The position numbers and the translations under genes are program-made. 7,393 bases of DNA, from contig JAAEPW010001223.1 in assembly GCA_024232355.1 (NCBI GenBank), forward strand, positions 1 to 7,393. The letters are read 5' to 3'. The notes below the pieces were generated by a model. That model saw nothing but the letters and a program-made list of their open reading frames with translations, did not search any database and was not told the origin of the DNA. Below, one piece after another: positions 5,952 to 7,393 of this stretch (its first letter is position 1; the number at the start of each line of letters is the position of its first letter). The DNA is from Chloroflexota bacterium (lineage in GTDB: Bacteria; Chloroflexota; Anaerolineae; B4-G1).

Positions 5952-7220
5952 TTATAAAAAAATGTCCGCACTGATGCCCAGTGCGATACCCAATAAAAAT
6001 GTGGCAAAGCCAATTGCCACGGGCCGCCGCAATGCTTGAGCGCCAGCGGTCAATACAATGGCAAATTTAAAAATCAGATTAGCGACAAACGCAATAATCA
6101 CGGCATTGACCGCCACCGGCGGTATAAGCGTTTGCGTGGAGACCAGCTTCAAATTAGAAATAGTGATAGCGTCCAGGTCCGTGAGGCCTGAAATAAATGC
6201 CACCAGATACACGCCTGCATCGGAAAATTGATCGTTCATCCAGGTTGCCAGCAGCAAAATCAGCGCAAAGGCGATAGCGAAGCCCAGTGCCGTTTTCAAT
6301 TCCGCGGGATTTCTAACGTCCAGTTCAGGCGGCGTATTTTGTTTACGTGTTACGCGGCGATAGGCCCACGTAACGTAAGCGGCACCTACCAAGCCACCAC
6401 CCAACAGCCAAAGCAACATGGGCTGTAACATGGAGACTTCCACCACCGTCACCAAAATACCGATGCGGATGAACAAAACAATATGGGATAGCAGAATAAT
6501 GATCCCGGCTGCGCTCGAAAATCCCGGATTCGTTTTGCTGTGACGGGCGTAAACGAGGGTCGTTGCCGTCGTGGAAACCAACCCTCCAAACAGGCCAATC
6601 ACCAAAAGACCCGCTTTGCCATCCAGACAACGCAGTGCAACATAACCCGCTAAACTGAGACCACTAATTAGCACCACCAACCAACCCACCTGATAGGGAT
6701 TGATCACTTCATAGGGCCCATAGAAGGTATCGGGCAAGACTGGCAATAGAATAAAAGCCGCTGCCGCAAACTGGAAAAACGAACGGATATCCTTATCGGT
6801 CAATTGCGCGGGCATTTGCCGCAATTGATCCCGAAAATACAATATGGCCGTAATAGCTATTGCCAGCGCCGCCGGAAGTTGTGGATGACCGAGCCACAAG
6901 GCATAACCCAGCCCGAACGCAATCACACCGGCCATAACCGTCGTGGTATCCGGTTCTTCAGACTTCGACCGGAACTGCGCCACAATGAGCCCGACACCCA
7001 CTACAACCCCAATGGCGATGGCCAGTCCCGCATCCTGATTTAAGACACCAATGTATCCTGCCAGAGCGCCTGCCAGCGCGATAAGCGTAAATGTGCGCAC
7101 CCCGGCAATGGTGTTGTGGTGACGTTCCCGTTCCAGACCGATTAAAAAGCCAATACCGATGCTTTGCGCAAACAACATCAGGTGGGCTAGCTGTGTCTGG
7201 TACTCACTCATCGATTCCAT
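5952..7220 (-). CDS. MgtC/SapB-like and DUF4010 multi-pass membrane protein
   Basis: This 422-residue inner-membrane protein has an MgtC/SapB-like N-terminal domain with GFLIGLERER (24-33) and AGVRTFTLIALAG (39-51), followed by a DUF4010 domain. Typical DUF4010 signatures are IRSFFQFAAAAFILLPVLP (145-163), GLFGGLVSTTATTLVYA (209-225), FISGLTDLDAITIS (342-355) and NLIFKF (381-386). About a dozen hydrophobic stretches are visible, spread from residue 14 to 420. A hydrophilic break lies at about 286-308. The transported or sensed substrate is unknown; the N-terminal relatives are tied to Mg2+ limitation and ATP synthase control, which is not proof here. The start is ambiguous: GAGGG (7222-7226) is one base from the ATG at 7220 but 10 nt from an in-frame ATG at 7211, so MSEYQ may be the true N-terminus. 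It is the first gene of the apparent operon. Confidence 0.87.
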   Translation of the reverse strand: MESMSEYQTQLAHLMLFAQSIGIGFLIGLERERHHNTIAGVRTFTLIALAGALAGYIGVLNQDAGLAIAIGVVVGVGLIVAQFRSKSEEPDTTTVMAGVIAFGLGYALWLGHPQLPAALAIAITAILYFRDQLRQMPAQLTDKDIRSFFQFAAAAFILLPVLPDTFYGPYEVINPYQVGWLVVLISGLSLAGYVALRCLDGKAGLLVIGLFGGLVSTTATTLVYARHSKTNPGFSSAAGIIILLSHIVLFIRIGILVTVVEVSMLQPMLLWLLGGGLVGAAYVTWAYRRVTRKQNTPPELDVRNPAELKTALGFAIAFALILLLATWMNDQFSDAGVYLVAFISGLTDLDAITISNLKLVSTQTLIPPVAVNAVIIAFVANLIFKFAIVLTAGAQALRRPVAIGFATFLLGIALGISADIFL

Positions 7221-7393
7221 ACCCTCATTGTTGTAGCGATCAATGGAGCTTTAAGGGGTTCTAGGGATTTTCCCCTCTAAAAAGACATAATCCTCTGTAG
7301 ACCACACCAATAAATGGCTGCGGAGGTGGTTTACTTTCAGCTTGGAGCCTAATCATCCACTATCGGCCTTGTTATTTCGCCAATATTGGGCAA
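7221..7393. other. Upstream noncoding region, probable operon leader
   Basis: No gene is seen in these 173 bases. On the minus strand TTGGTG (7305-7310) and TATGTC (7284-7289) are separated by only 15 bp and are poor promoter matches. A short inverted repeat pairs AGGGG (7254-7258) with CCCCT (7272-7276), but no T-run follows on either strand, so it is not a convincing terminator. The region is the natural place for the promoter of the DUF4010-lemA-TPM operon, but I cannot point to it with confidence. Confidence 0.35.

Noticed and set aside
7254..7276. Hairpin AGGGG/CCCCT as a terminator or regulatory element
   Set aside because: The stem is only 5 bp and no T-run follows on either strand.

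Overview
The window looks like chromosomal DNA of a Gram-negative bacterium, most likely a gammaproteobacterium. This rests on a LemA lipoprotein with a classical lipobox, a secreted TPM protein, a proteobacterial-type cyclopropane-fatty-acid synthase and moderate base composition. I cannot name the genus from sequence alone.

All resident genes lie on the minus strand. In transcription order they are: a MgtC/DUF4010-type multi-pass membrane protein (7220-5952), the lipoprotein LemA (5922-5290), a secreted, membrane-anchored TPM protein with a glycine-rich tail (5297-4611), a second TPM protein with two membrane segments (4611-3994), a divergent type I glyceraldehyde-3-phosphate dehydrogenase (3951-2956) and a Cfa/MmaA-type SAM-dependent lipid methyltransferase (1211-39). 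Spacing is tight: 29 nt, an 8-nt overlap, a 1-nt overlap and 42 nt. The first five genes therefore look like one operon, with translational coupling through lemA-TPM-TPM. This is mainly an envelope module, with a metabolic dehydrogenase at its end.

Between the dehydrogenase and cfa sits a complete insertion sequence on the plus strand (1252-2944, 1693 bp). It has a DDE transposase, 16-bp terminal inverted repeats with one mismatch, and an exact 6-bp target duplication TAACTA at both ends. It landed 5 nt beyond the dehydrogenase stop codon, so no gene is broken. Removing it and one target copy leaves the dehydrogenase and cfa only 45 nt apart in the same direction, so cfa was probably the last gene of the operon and is now separated from it by a GC-rich element. 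A TACAAT box at the left end of the element points towards cfa.

The least explained stretch is the 208-nt noncoding tail of the insertion sequence (2737-2944). It can fold into several stems. One 8-nt segment (2794-2801) can pair either with an upstream partner or with a downstream one, and the downstream stem is held together partly by G-U pairs that work only in the plus-strand RNA.
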